64,000 nucleotides of DNA from Clavibacter michiganensis (lineage in GTDB: Bacteria; Actinomycetota; Actinomycetes; Actinomycetales; Microbacteriaceae). Below, piece by piece: positions 47,955 through 56,441 of this stretch. The translations under genes were made by a program, and so were the position numbers. Location of the stretch: positions 3,207,839 to 3,271,838 of the forward strand of contig NZ_CP080437.1 in assembly GCF_021216655.1 (NCBI RefSeq). The letters are read 5' to 3'. The notes beneath the pieces were generated by a model. The model was not told where the DNA came from. It did no database searches and was given only the letters and a program-made list of their open reading frames with translations. The stretch's first letter is position 1; each line of letters begins with the position of its first letter.

Positions 47955-49574
47955 TCAGGCGGAGCCCGGCCGCAGGTCGTGCCCGAGGGCGCGCGCCCGC
48001 TCCACGGCCTCGGACCGCGACGTCGCGTCGAGCTTGCGGTAGGCGCTCCGCACGTGCGACTTCACCGTGTTGGGCGAGATGAAGAGCCGTGCGGCGATCT
48101 GCGTCACCGTCAGGCCGTCGGCCAGGCACGCGACGATGAGGCGCTCGCGGTCGGTCAGCGGATCCACCGGCGCAGCCTCCACGGGCACCTGCCCCGCCCG
48201 GACGCCCTCGAGCACCGCCCGCACGTCGGGCAGCTGATCCCGCGCGAGCGCCCGGTCGAGCAGCGTGTGCGACGCGGCGGCGGGGAACACCGCGAAGGGT
48301 CGGAGGACGCCGGTCGACACGGCGTGCAGCGCCGCGCGGTCGAAGGCGTGGTCGCTCCGCGCGTGGTCGCCGAGGCCGTGGTACGCGGCCGCGACCACGA
48401 GCAGGACGTCGTCGAGGGTGCGCCCCGAGTGCGCGTCGCCGAGCGCGAGGCAGTCCGCCATCTGGGCGAGGGCCCCGACGTGGTCGTCGGCCTGGACCCG
48501 CAGCCGACCGGCGATCATCGCCGGGCACGTGGAGTGCTGGGCCGTCGGTCGCAGCGTGCGGAGCAGGTCCCACGCCGCGGCCGTCTGATCCAGGTGCGCG
48601 AGCAGGGACGCCCGCAGCGTGTCGCGCATGGCCGGGACGGGGCCGTGCTCCGCCCAGCCCACGCCGAGGTTGTGCAGACGACGCAGGTGCTCGAGCGCAT
48701 CGAGCCGGAGGCCCCGGATGGCCGCCACCGTCGCCTCGGCGTAGCGGGCGAGCAGCTCCCAGTCGGTGCCGTCGCTGGCCGGGCGGAGGCCCTCGACGAT
48801 CAGCATCGCGTCGTCCGGCCTCGTCTCGTCGACCGCGATCATCGTGGCGGCGATCTCCGCCGGCGCGAGGAACCCGCTGCGGGCGAGGGCCGGATCCGCC
48901 CCCGGTGACGCGAGGAGCCCGCGGGCGCGCACGACGAGGTCGCGCGCATCCTCGATCTCGCCGAGGCAGTACGCGAGGTAGGCGAGCGCGCCGCGGCACT
49001 CCAGCCGGTCGGGCAGCACGAGATGGCGCTCGCCCAGACCCTCCGCGATGCGGAGCTCGTCGCGCGCCCCGGTGAAGTCGCCGAGGTGCGTGAGCACGAG
49101 GCCGTGCTGCAGCGCGACGCGGGCCTGGAGCGTGATGCGCTCCTGCAGCGAGATCCCGCGCTCGGTGTCGAGGATCCCGCGTGCCTCGTCGAGCGAGTCG
49201 CGCGCCTCGGCCAGCCGGCCCACCCGGCGGTCGCCCGCGGCCCGGTGCGCGAGGACCGCGGCGCGCGTCGGGGCGGAGGGCGGGGGATCCGAGGTGAGGA
49301 GGAGATCGAGCGCGGACCGGTAGGCGATGGAGGCCCGGCGGTCGGAGGCGACCGCGCCGCGGTAGGTGGCGGCCATGCCGGTGACGAGCCAGACGTCGTC
49401 CTCCCACAGCGCGGGGTCGAGCCGGTCGTAGAGGGCGCGGATGCGGTCGGAGTGGAGGTCCACGTGGAGGGGCCATCCGGCGGCGAGGAGCGCCGCGGCC
49501 TGCGCGTCGGCGCCGCCGTCCATGGCCTCGCCGATCGCGTGCTCGAGACCGTCGATGGTCGTCGCGTCGCTCAT
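47955..49574 (-). CDS. LuxR-family transcriptional regulator with helical-repeat region
   Basis: 539 residues. A long all-helical, TPR-like region (about 1-460) contains many A-rich helix pairs such as AEARDSLDEARGILD. The C-terminal LuxR helix-turn-helix is DPLTDRERLIVACLADGLTV followed by ARLFISPNTVKSHVRSAYRK (about 470-525). It lacks the N-terminal ATPase of MalT/LAL regulators, keeping only the repeat and DNA-binding parts. Minus-strand ATG follows AAGGACCCC. No partner gene is adjacent; targets unknown. Confidence 0.85.
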   Translation of the reverse strand: MSDATTIDGLEHAIGEAMDGGADAQAAALLAAGWPLHVDLHSDRIRALYDRLDPALWEDDVWLVTGMAATYRGAVASDRRASIAYRSALDLLLTSDPPPSAPTRAAVLAHRAAGDRRVGRLAEARDSLDEARGILDTERGISLQERITLQARVALQHGLVLTHLGDFTGARDELRIAEGLGERHLVLPDRLECRGALAYLAYCLGEIEDARDLVVRARGLLASPGADPALARSGFLAPAEIAATMIAVDETRPDDAMLIVEGLRPASDGTDWELLARYAEATVAAIRGLRLDALEHLRRLHNLGVGWAEHGPVPAMRDTLRASLLAHLDQTAAAWDLLRTLRPTAQHSTCPAMIAGRLRVQADDHVGALAQMADCLALGDAHSGRTLDDVLLVVAAAYHGLGDHARSDHAFDRAALHAVSTGVLRPFAVFPAAASHTLLDRALARDQLPDVRAVLEGVRAGQVPVEAAPVDPLTDRERLIVACLADGLTVTQIAARLFISPNTVKSHVRSAYRKLDATSRSEAVERARALGHDLRPGSA

Positions 49575-49694
49575 GGGGTCCTTCGGCGCGGGTGCCCGGG
49601 CGGGCGGCCGTCGCCCCACAACGCTACGTCCCCGCGGTCATCCGGGTCGAGGCGAGGGGCGGGGCTTTCCGTTCCAGGACATCCGGCTCGGGGG

Positions 49695-49723
49695 ATGACA
49701 TGCGCATAGCCTGGCTATATAGT
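49695..49723 (+). promoter_or_regulatory. Promoter with embedded operator before marR (leaderless)
   Basis: ATGACA (49695-49700) and TATAGT (49718-49723) are 17 bases apart. TATAGT ends 6 bases before the ATG at 49730, giving a leaderless mRNA. The inverted repeat ATAGCC-T-GGCTAT (49706-49718) fills the spacer and could bind the MarR product. Confidence 0.65.
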
Positions 49724-49729
49724 TGGTGC

Positions 49730-50179
49730 ATGACCGACCACGACCTGCGCGCCCTCCTCGGGGACCTGGTGACCGCCGGGCACCGGCTCACGCGCCTCGC
49801 CGCGCACGAGGTCGGCGGCACGAGCTCGCCCGCCGTCTGGCGCACCCTCTCGGTGCTCGTCACCTGGCCGGGCGGGATGCGCCTCGGCGTGCTCGCCGAG
49901 CGCAGCCGCGTCTCGCAGCCCACGACCACCAAGATCGTGCGCTCGCTCGTCGGCCAGGGCTGGATCGCGCAGGTGGCCGACCCGTCCGACGCGCGCGCGA
50001 CCCTGCTCGAGATCACGTCGGCCGGCCGCGCCGCGCTCGACGACTGGCGCGACCGCCTGGCCACCGCGCTCGTGCCGCGCTTCGCCGACCTCCCGGCCGC
50101 CGACGTGGCCGCGCTCGCGCGCGCCGTCGAGGTGGTCATGTCGCGCGTCGACGGCGCCCCCGCGCCCGCGGGCGACTGA
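49730..50179 (+). CDS. MarR family transcriptional regulator
   Basis: 149 residues with a winged helix: MRLGVLAERSRVSQPTTTKI is the recognition helix region and ADPSDARATLLEITSAGRAAL the wing. Translation starts at the first mRNA bases; there is no ribosome site. The MFS exporter gene begins 81 bases downstream on the same strand, the usual MarR-efflux pairing, so this protein probably controls both. Inducer unknown. A longer frame upstream is not supported by the promoter position. Confidence 0.88.
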   Translation: MTDHDLRALLGDLVTAGHRLTRLAAHEVGGTSSPAVWRTLSVLVTWPGGMRLGVLAERSRVSQPTTTKIVRSLVGQGWIAQVADPSDARATLLEITSAGRAALDDWRDRLATALVPRFADLPAADVAALARAVEVVMSRVDGAPAPAGD

Positions 50180-50260
50180 CCGTCGGCACCGCACGACCCA
50201 CCCGCACCCATCCATCCGCACCGCACATCCGCACCGATCCCAGGAGGCGACACCGCACCC

Positions 50261-51493
50261 GTGTCCACCCAGCCGCACGCGTCGTTCCGCGACATCTTCC
50301 GCCAGCCCCGCTCCGTCTTCGCCGTCGCCTTCGCGTGCGTCATCGCGTTCATGGGCATCGGGCTCGTCGACCCGATCCTCCCCGCCATCGCCTCGAGCCT
50401 CGACGCCACCGCCACCGAGGCCGAGCTCCTCTTCACGAGCTACCTGCTCGTCACCGGCCTCGCGATGCTCGTCACGAGCTGGATCTCCAGCCGCATCGGC
50501 GCCAAGCGCACCCTCCTCATCGGGCTGGCGATCATCGTGGTCTTCGCCGCCGCGGCCGGCCTCTCGCAGGACGTGGAGCAGGTCATCGGCTTCCGCGCCG
50601 GCTGGGGCCTCGGCAACGCGCTCTTCATCTCGACCGCGCTCGCGACCATCGTGGGATCCGCGTCCGGCGGCACGGCATCGGCGATCATGCTCTACGAGGC
50701 CGCGCTCGGCCTCGGCATCGCGGTCGGCCCGCTGCTCGGCGGCCTCCTCGGCAGCTGGAGCTGGCGCGGCCCGTTCTTCGGCACCGCGACGCTCATGGCG
50801 GTCGGCTTCGTCGCGATCCTCGCCCTCCTCCGCAAGGACGACGCGCCCCGCGCACCGATGCGCCTCTCCGCACCGCTGCGCGCGCTGCGCACCCCCGCGC
50901 TCGCGGTGCTCGCAGCCGCCGCGCTGTTCTACAACATCGGCTTCTTCGTGCTGTTCGCCTACACGCCGTTCCCGCTGGGTTTCGACGCCATCGGCCTCGG
51001 CCTCACCTTCTTCGGCTGGGGAGTCGGGCTCGCGATCACGTCGGTGCTCGTGGCGCCGCTCCTCACCCGGCGGATGGCGCGCACGTCGGTGCTCCGGCTC
51101 GTGCTCCCGCTGCTCGCGGCGGATCTGGCCGCGGCCGGTCTCGTCGTCCGCTCCTCCGTCGGCCTCGTGGTCTGCGTGATCGTCGGCGGCCTCCTCCTCG
51201 GCGTGCTCAACACCGTGCTGACCGAGTGCGTGATGGAGGCGACGGACCACCCGCGCAGCGTCGCGTCCTCCGCGTACTCGTCCGTCCGGTTCCTCGGCGG
51301 GGCCATCGCCCCGCCCGCGGCGACCGAGCTCGCGAACCTCTTCTCGGACGCGACGCCGTACTACGCGGCGGCCGGATCCGTCCTCGTCGCCCTCGTGATC
51401 GTGGTGGCCGGCCACCGCTGGCTCCGCCGCGTCGACGAGGCCCCCGTCGACGCCCTCGAGGAGGCGCAGGCGGTCACCGCAGGCGACGCCTGA
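50261..51493 (+). CDS. MFS drug-resistance exporter
   Basis: 410 residues with 12 predicted helices. Motif A between helices 2 and 3 is ISSRIGAKRTLLIGL; motif C-like GIAVGPLLGGLLG lies in helix 5, as expected for drug:H+ antiporters of the DHA1 type. The GTG start is preceded by AGGAGG at an unusually long 13-base distance. Its gene partner is the MarR regulator just upstream. It probably exports a small toxic compound; the substrate cannot be named. Confidence 0.88.
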   Translation: MSTQPHASFRDIFRQPRSVFAVAFACVIAFMGIGLVDPILPAIASSLDATATEAELLFTSYLLVTGLAMLVTSWISSRIGAKRTLLIGLAIIVVFAAAAGLSQDVEQVIGFRAGWGLGNALFISTALATIVGSASGGTASAIMLYEAALGLGIAVGPLLGGLLGSWSWRGPFFGTATLMAVGFVAILALLRKDDAPRAPMRLSAPLRALRTPALAVLAAAALFYNIGFFVLFAYTPFPLGFDAIGLGLTFFGWGVGLAITSVLVAPLLTRRMARTSVLRLVLPLLAADLAAAGLVVRSSVGLVVCVIVGGLLLGVLNTVLTECVMEATDHPRSVASSAYSSVRFLGGAIAPPAATELANLFSDATPYYAAAGSVLVALVIVVAGHRWLRRVDEAPVDALEEAQAVTAGDA

Positions 51494-51496
51494 CGC

Positions 51497-51533
51497 GCGG
51501 GCGGCCGATCCGGTCGCCCCCGATCCCGCCCGC
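51497..51533. terminator. Bidirectional hairpin between the MFS gene and lacI-type gene
   Basis: GCGGGCGG (51497-51504) pairs with CCGCCCGC (51526-51533). It fills the 42-base gap between two convergent genes. Confidence 0.6.
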
Positions 51534-51535
51534 CC

Positions 51536-52555
51536 TCACGGCGCAGGCGGGGCCGGGGGCGCTGTCGTGCTGGTGCGCGCCTGGAAGTCGACGGGCACCG
51601 TCACGGTGCGCTCCAGGGCTCCCTCCGCCGCGAGCCCCTCGAACACCATGCCCACGGCGGTCCGCCCCTGCAGCCGCGGGTGCTGCTCGACCGTCGTGAG
51701 CCCGAACAGCGGCGCGAGCGCGTGCCCGTCGATCCCCGCGACCGAGAGCTCCGCGGGCACGGCGATGCCCAGCTGCCGGGCCGCGAGGATCGTCCCGATG
51801 GCGATCTCGTCGGAGGCGGCGAAGATCGCCGTCGGCCGTGTGCGCGGATCCGCGAGCAGCGCCATGGCCGAGCGGAAGCCGCCGTCGATCGTGAACTCGG
51901 CCGTGGCGAACCTGGCCTCGAGCCCGCGCGGATCCGCGTCGATCGCCGCCCGGTAGCCCGCCAGCCGCTTCGCGTGCACGAAGAACGCCATCTGCGCGTG
52001 CAGGTCCCCGCCGAGGTGCACGACGCGCGCGTGCCCGAGGCTCAGGAGGTGCTCCGTCGCGAGGCGCGCCGCGGCCTCGTCGTCGATGCTCAGCGTGCTC
52101 ATCCCCTCGACCGGGCCGCCGATCCCGACGAGCGGCTTGTCGAGCGCACGGAGCCGGACGACCTCCGCGGGTGTCAGCGCGACGCTCACCGCGATGACCG
52201 CGTCCACGCGCTTCCGCACGAGGAAGTACTCGAAGACCTTCCTGCGCTGCTCGGGATCGGCGGTGAGGCGGTAGAGGGTCAGGTCGTGGTCGGCCTCGAT
52301 GAGCGCCTCCTCGATCCCCTCGAGCAGCTCCGCGAAGAACCAGCGGTTGATGAACGGCATGACGACGCCCACGTTCTTCGACCGGCCGGTGACGAGGCTC
52401 GATGCGCTCGAGGAGACGACGTAGCCGATCTCCGCCGCCGCCTCGGAGACGCGGGTGCGCGTGGCGGGGGAGACGTAGCCGCGGCCGCTGAGCGCGCGAG
52501 ACGCGGTGGCCTTGGAGACCCCGGCGAGCCGGGCGACGTCGGCGATGGCGCTCAT
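51536..52555 (-). CDS. LacI family transcriptional repressor of the sugar ABC operon
   Basis: 339 residues. The N-terminal helix-turn-helix SAIADVARLAGVSKATASRA and hinge GYVVSSSASSLVTGRSK are standard LacI. The sugar-binding core includes KNVGVVMPFINRWFFAELLEGIEEA and FAASDEIAIGTILAARQLGI. Minus-strand ATG follows GGAGGGAG. It is divergent from the sugar-transport operon, and two GGAA..TTCC palindromes lie between them, so it likely represses the operon and itself until its sugar is present. Confidence 0.93.
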   Translation of the reverse strand: MSAIADVARLAGVSKATASRALSGRGYVSPATRTRVSEAAAEIGYVVSSSASSLVTGRSKNVGVVMPFINRWFFAELLEGIEEALIEADHDLTLYRLTADPEQRRKVFEYFLVRKRVDAVIAVSVALTPAEVVRLRALDKPLVGIGGPVEGMSTLSIDDEAAARLATEHLLSLGHARVVHLGGDLHAQMAFFVHAKRLAGYRAAIDADPRGLEARFATAEFTIDGGFRSAMALLADPRTRPTAIFAASDEIAIGTILAARQLGIAVPAELSVAGIDGHALAPLFGLTTVEQHPRLQGRTAVGMVFEGLAAEGALERTVTVPVDFQARTSTTAPPAPPAP

Positions 52556-52606
52556 CGCGCTCCCTCCATCGGGACCCGCGGCGCCTCGTCGCGCCGGACG
52601 CGCGCA

Positions 52607-52622
52607 CTGGAAGCGGTTCCAG
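52607..52622. promoter_or_regulatory. LacI-type operator 1
   Basis: CTGGAAGCGGTTCCAG: 6-base arms CTGGAA/TTCCAG around a GCGG centre. It lies 52 bases upstream of the repressor start and may serve autoregulation or DNA looping with operator 2, 145 bases away (centre to centre about 143). Confidence 0.7.
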
Positions 52623-52715
52623 GATGCGCGGGGGCCGAGTCCGATGATGGACCATCCGCGGCGCGTGCGCCCAGGCCGACGCCGCGAGGTAGACCGTTTC
52701 GTTACCTCAGCGACC

Positions 52716-52744
52716 TTGCCGTGACCCGCGAGCTCCCCTACGTT
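52716..52744 (+). promoter_or_regulatory. Promoter of the sugar ABC operon
   Basis: TTGCCG (52716-52721) and TACGTT (52739-52744) with a 17-base spacer. The predicted start (about 52751) falls at the edge of operator 2. Confidence 0.65.
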
Positions 52745-52751
52745 GACCTGT

Positions 52752-52763
52752 GGAACCGGTTCC
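52752..52763. promoter_or_regulatory. LacI-type operator 2
   Basis: GGAACCGGTTCC is a perfect 12-base palindrome with the central CG typical of LacI/GalR sites. It covers the predicted transcription start, a position for direct repression. Confidence 0.8.
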
Positions 52764-52869
52764 CTATGGGGAAAAAAACACCGGCCAGGCGACGGCGCCT
52801 CACCCGCCGACGCACGCATGACAGGACGGCGGGGCGGACCCGCATCCACTCGATGAAGAGGAGACGCAC

Positions 52870-54234
52870 ATGGGCCACGCCCTATTCCGACGTCGCTTCG
52901 CGGCACCCCTCGCAGCGGTCGGCATCGCCGGCCTCGCGCTCACGGGATGCACGGGCGACATCGCGGCCGAGGACGCCGCGGACACCGACTGCTCGCCGTA
53001 CTCGTCGTACGGCACGTTCGACGGGAGCCCCGAGGTCAGCATCGGCGGCACCATCCAGGACGACGAGGCCGACCGCCTCGTCGAGTCGTGGAAGGACTTC
53101 GAGTCCTGCACGGGCATCACCGTGAACTACCAGGGCACCAAGGAGTTCGAGGCGCAGATCGCGGTGCTCGCCGAGGGCCAGTCGGCCCCCGACATCGGCA
53201 TCATCCCGCAGCCGGGACTCTTCAACGTGCTCGCCACGAAGGGCTTCCTGCAGCCCGCCCCCGCCGCGGTCGAGGAGAACGTCGACAAGAACTGGTCCAC
53301 CGACTGGAAGGGCTACGGCACGGTCGACGGCACCTTCTACGGCGCGCCGCTCATGGCGAGCGTCAAGGGCTACGTCTGGTACTCGCCGGCGGAGTTCGAG
53401 GAGAAGGGGTACGAGATCCCCAAGTCCACCGCCGAGCTCATGGACCTCACGAAGAAGATCGCCGACGAGGGCGACCACAAGCCCTGGTGCGTCGGCATCG
53501 GCTCCGGCGACGCCACCGGCTGGCCGGGCACCGACTGGGTCGAGAGCTTCGTCATCCGCCAGTCCGGCGCCGAGACCTACGACAAGTGGGTCACGCACCA
53601 GATCCCGTTCAACGACCCGGCCATCGTGCAGGCGTTCGACGCGGTCGGCGACATCATCAAGAACCCGGACTACGTCAACGGCGGCCTGGGCGACGTCTCG
53701 TCGATCATCTCCACGGAGTTCGGCGACGCCGGCCTCCCGATCCTGGACGGCGAGTGCTCGCTGCACCACCAGGCCTCGTTCTACGAGGGCTTCTGGAAGA
53801 AGGCCGACGGCACCGACGCGAAGGTCTCGCCCGACGGCGACGTCTACGCGTTCCTCCTGCCGCCCACGAACGAGGGCGACGCGACGACCGTCACCGGCGG
53901 CGGCGAGCTCGTCGGCGCGTTCAAGACGAGCGACGAGATCACCGCGGTGCTCTCCTACCTCTCGAGCGACACCTGGGCGAACAACCGCGTGAGCCTGGGC
54001 GGCGTCATCAGCGCCAACAAGGGGCTCGACCCCGCGAACGCGTCGAGCGACATCCTGAAGCAGAGCATCGAGATCCTGCAGGACCCGGACGCCACGTTCC
54101 GGTTCGACGGCTCGGACCTCATGCCCGGCGCGGTCGGCACCGACTCCTTCTGGAAGGGGATCGTCGGCTGGCTGAGCGGCGACTCGACCCAGAAGACGGT
54201 CGACGCCATCGAGTCGAGCTGGCCCGCGTCCTGA
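52870..54234 (+). CDS. Sugar ABC transporter substrate-binding lipoprotein
   Basis: 454 residues. A lipoprotein signal with lipobox LTGC (Cys27) is followed by an acidic linker and a family 1 extracellular binding protein. Its blocks include FEAQIAVLAEGQSAPDIGII, FYGAPLMASVKGYVWYSPAEF and GGGELVGAFKTSDE. The layout resembles alpha-glucoside/trehalose binding proteins (AglE-like), but ligand choice is inferred. AGAGGAGACGCAC precedes the ATG. It leads an operon with two permeases; no ATPase gene is present, so a shared MsiK-type ATPase is probably used. Confidence 0.92.
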   Translation: MGHALFRRRFAAPLAAVGIAGLALTGCTGDIAAEDAADTDCSPYSSYGTFDGSPEVSIGGTIQDDEADRLVESWKDFESCTGITVNYQGTKEFEAQIAVLAEGQSAPDIGIIPQPGLFNVLATKGFLQPAPAAVEENVDKNWSTDWKGYGTVDGTFYGAPLMASVKGYVWYSPAEFEEKGYEIPKSTAELMDLTKKIADEGDHKPWCVGIGSGDATGWPGTDWVESFVIRQSGAETYDKWVTHQIPFNDPAIVQAFDAVGDIIKNPDYVNGGLGDVSSIISTEFGDAGLPILDGECSLHHQASFYEGFWKKADGTDAKVSPDGDVYAFLLPPTNEGDATTVTGGGELVGAFKTSDEITAVLSYLSSDTWANNRVSLGGVISANKGLDPANASSDILKQSIEILQDPDATFRFDGSDLMPGAVGTDSFWKGIVGWLSGDSTQKTVDAIESSWPAS

Positions 54235-54303
54235 TCGACGCAGGCTGATCCACCGCCGGCCCTGACCGGGCCGGCACCGGCTCCCGCATCCGTGCGGGGC
54301 CAT

Positions 54304-54335
54304 GCGGGGCCGCCGCGCACGCGCGGCGGCCCCGC
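54304..54335 (+). other. Very stable intergenic hairpin in the sugar operon
   Basis: A 15-base perfect inverted repeat (54304-54318 with 54321-54335) with almost no loop lies between the binding-protein gene and the first permease. Such hairpins protect the upstream mRNA and lower downstream expression, matching the greater need for binding protein. Confidence 0.7.
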
Positions 54336-54370
54336 TCCCACATCCCTCCGACCCGAAGGGCGAGACGTCC

Positions 54371-55342
54371 ATGACGACCGCTGATCTGATCGGCAAGATC
54401 CTCCAGGTGGTGGTGGCGCTCGCCGTCTTCGCCGTGGTGATCGGGCTGATCCTCTTCCTCATCGACAAGGCGCCGAAGCGCGGCAAGGACTGGGTCCAGC
54501 TCGGCGCGTTCGTGCTCCCCGCGCTGATCCTGCTGGCCGTCGGCCTCATCTACCCGGCGTTCCGCACGACCCTCCTCGCCTTCCGCGACAACTCCGGGGA
54601 GTGGGCCGGGTTCGACAACTTCGTCTGGATGTTCACCCAGCCGTCCGCCCTCCGCACGCTGCTCAACACGGTGATCTGGGTGATCTTCGTGCCGCTGCTC
54701 TCGACGGCCATCGGACTCGCCTACGCGGTCTTCATCGACAAGTCGCGCGGCGAGAAGTACTTCAAGGCCCTCGTCTTCATGCCGATGGCCATCTCGTTCG
54801 TCGGTGCCGGCATCATCTGGCGATTCGTCTACGACTACAAGTCGGGCGACAACGCGCAGATCGGCCTGCTCAACCAGATCCTCGTGTGGCTCGGCCAGGA
54901 GCCCGTGCAGTGGCTGCAGACCTCGCCCATCAACACGGCGCTTCTCATCATCGTGATGATCTGGATCCAGACGGGCTTCGCCATGGTCGTGCTCTCCGCG
55001 AGCATCAAGGGCGTGCCGACGGAGCAGATCGAGGCGGCGCAGCTCGACGGCACCAACGCCTGGCAGCGCTTCACGAACGTGACGCTGCCGGGGATCCGCG
55101 GCTCGCTCGTCGTGGTGGTCACCACCATCTCCATCGCGACGCTCAAGGTGTTCGACATCGTCCGCACCATGACCGCGGGCAACTTCGACACGAGCGTCAT
55201 CGCCAACGAGATGTACACGCAGGCGTTCCGCGCCGGCGAGCAGGGCCGCGGCTCGGCGCTCGCGATCGTGCTGTTCCTGATGGTGCTGCCGATCGTCATC
55301 TATAACGTCCGCGTCATGAGCAAGCAGAGGGAGATCCGATGA
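54371..55342 (+). CDS. Sugar ABC transporter permease (MalF type)
   Basis: 323 residues with about seven to eight membrane helices; the extra N-terminal helix (VVVALAVFAVVIGLILFLI) is typical of AglF-like permeases. The EAA loop that contacts the ATPase is EQIEAAQLDGTNAWQRF followed by TLPGIRG. ATG begins MTTADLIGK; the frame continues upstream but lacks a start with a good site. It overlaps the second permease by ATGA. Confidence 0.92.
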   Translation: MTTADLIGKILQVVVALAVFAVVIGLILFLIDKAPKRGKDWVQLGAFVLPALILLAVGLIYPAFRTTLLAFRDNSGEWAGFDNFVWMFTQPSALRTLLNTVIWVIFVPLLSTAIGLAYAVFIDKSRGEKYFKALVFMPMAISFVGAGIIWRFVYDYKSGDNAQIGLLNQILVWLGQEPVQWLQTSPINTALLIIVMIWIQTGFAMVVLSASIKGVPTEQIEAAQLDGTNAWQRFTNVTLPGIRGSLVVVVTTISIATLKVFDIVRTMTAGNFDTSVIANEMYTQAFRAGEQGRGSALAIVLFLMVLPIVIYNVRVMSKQREIR

Positions 55343-56328
55343 GCGTCGCACCAGCCGACCTGCCCGTCGCGGACCGCGGGACGCGCCGCGGCACCATCGA
55401 GCAGGCCGCCAGCGTCGGCGCGAAGAGCCGCCGCGTCAAGAACCGGCTCACGTCACGTCGCGCCACGGTCGCCGCGCTCATCATCGCGGTGCTCTGGACG
55501 CTGCCGACCTTCGGCCTGTTCGTCTCGTCGTTCCGCCCGGCCGGCCTCATCCAGACCACGGGCTGGTGGACGATCTTCCAGAACCCGGGCTTCACGCTCG
55601 ACAACTACCAGGACGTGCTGCTCTCCACCTCGCAGTCGTCGCCGCAGCTGGGCTCGTACTTCGTGAACTCGCTCGCCATCGCGATCCCGGCGACGCTGTT
55701 CCCGCTCGTCATCGCGTCCATGGCCGCGTACGCGTTCGCGTGGATCAAGTTCAAGGGCTCGAACTTCCTGTTCGTGCTGATCTTCGCGCTGCAGATCGTG
55801 CCGCTGCAGATGGCGCTCATCCCGCTGCTGCAGATGTTCACCCGCACGCTGCGCCCGCTGCAGGAGGCCGTGCACGGCGTGATCCCGCTCATCCCCGAGC
55901 AGGGGTACCTGCCGGTGTGGGTGGCGCACACGATCTTCGCGCTGCCGCTCGCGATCTTCCTGCTGCACAACTTCATCTCGGAGATCCCGGGCGAGGTCAT
56001 CGAGGCGGCCCGGGTCGACGGCGCGAGCCACGGCCAGGTGTTCTTCCGCATCGTGCTGCCGCTGGCGCTCCCGGCCATCGCGTCGTTCGCGATCTTCCAG
56101 TTCCTCTGGGTCTGGAACGACCTGCTGGTGGCGCTGATCTTCTCCGGCGGAACCCCGGACGTCGCGCCGCTCACGCAGCGCCTCGCCGAGCTCACGGGCA
56201 CGCGCGGGCAGGACTGGCAGCGGCTCACGGCGGCCGCGTTCGTCTCGCTGATCGTGCCGCTCATCGTGTTCTTCAGCCTCCAGCGCTACTTCGTCCGCGG
56301 CCTGCTGGCGGGATCCACGAAGGGCTGA
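55339..56328 (+). CDS. Sugar ABC transporter permease (MalG type)
   Basis: 329 residues with six main membrane helices after a roughly 45-residue basic N terminus. The EAA motif is EVIEAARVDGASHGQVFFRI followed by VLPLALPAIASF. It forms the membrane channel together with the preceding permease. The gene ends the operon; a hairpin terminator follows. C-terminal YFVRGLLAGSTKG is the usual MalG-like ending. Confidence 0.93.
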   Translation: MSVAPADLPVADRGTRRGTIEQAASVGAKSRRVKNRLTSRRATVAALIIAVLWTLPTFGLFVSSFRPAGLIQTTGWWTIFQNPGFTLDNYQDVLLSTSQSSPQLGSYFVNSLAIAIPATLFPLVIASMAAYAFAWIKFKGSNFLFVLIFALQIVPLQMALIPLLQMFTRTLRPLQEAVHGVIPLIPEQGYLPVWVAHTIFALPLAIFLLHNFISEIPGEVIEAARVDGASHGQVFFRIVLPLALPAIASFAIFQFLWVWNDLLVALIFSGGTPDVAPLTQRLAELTGTRGQDWQRLTAAAFVSLIVPLIVFFSLQRYFVRGLLAGSTKG

Positions 56329-56345
56329 TCCGCACCCGTCAGACC

Positions 56346-56381
56346 CGGCCCGGTCGTCCGCTCGCGCGGGCGGCCGGGCCG
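56346..56381 (+). terminator. Hairpin terminator after the sugar operon
   Basis: CGGCCCGG (56346-56353) pairs with CCGGGCCG (56374-56381), with a further inner CCGC/GCGG pairing. Confidence 0.7.
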
Positions 56382-56428
56382 TCGTCGTGTCGGGCGCAGG
56401 CGTGGTCGGGAGAGATCCCCCACGGGCG

Positions 56429-56434
56429 TAAAAT
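56429..56434 (+). promoter_or_regulatory. -10 box of a leaderless ABC exporter transcript
   Basis: TAAAAT, an unusually AT-rich hexamer for this region, ends 7 bases before the ATG at 56442. No ribosome site fits that ATG. Confidence 0.55.
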
Positions 56435-56441
56435 CGCCGGA

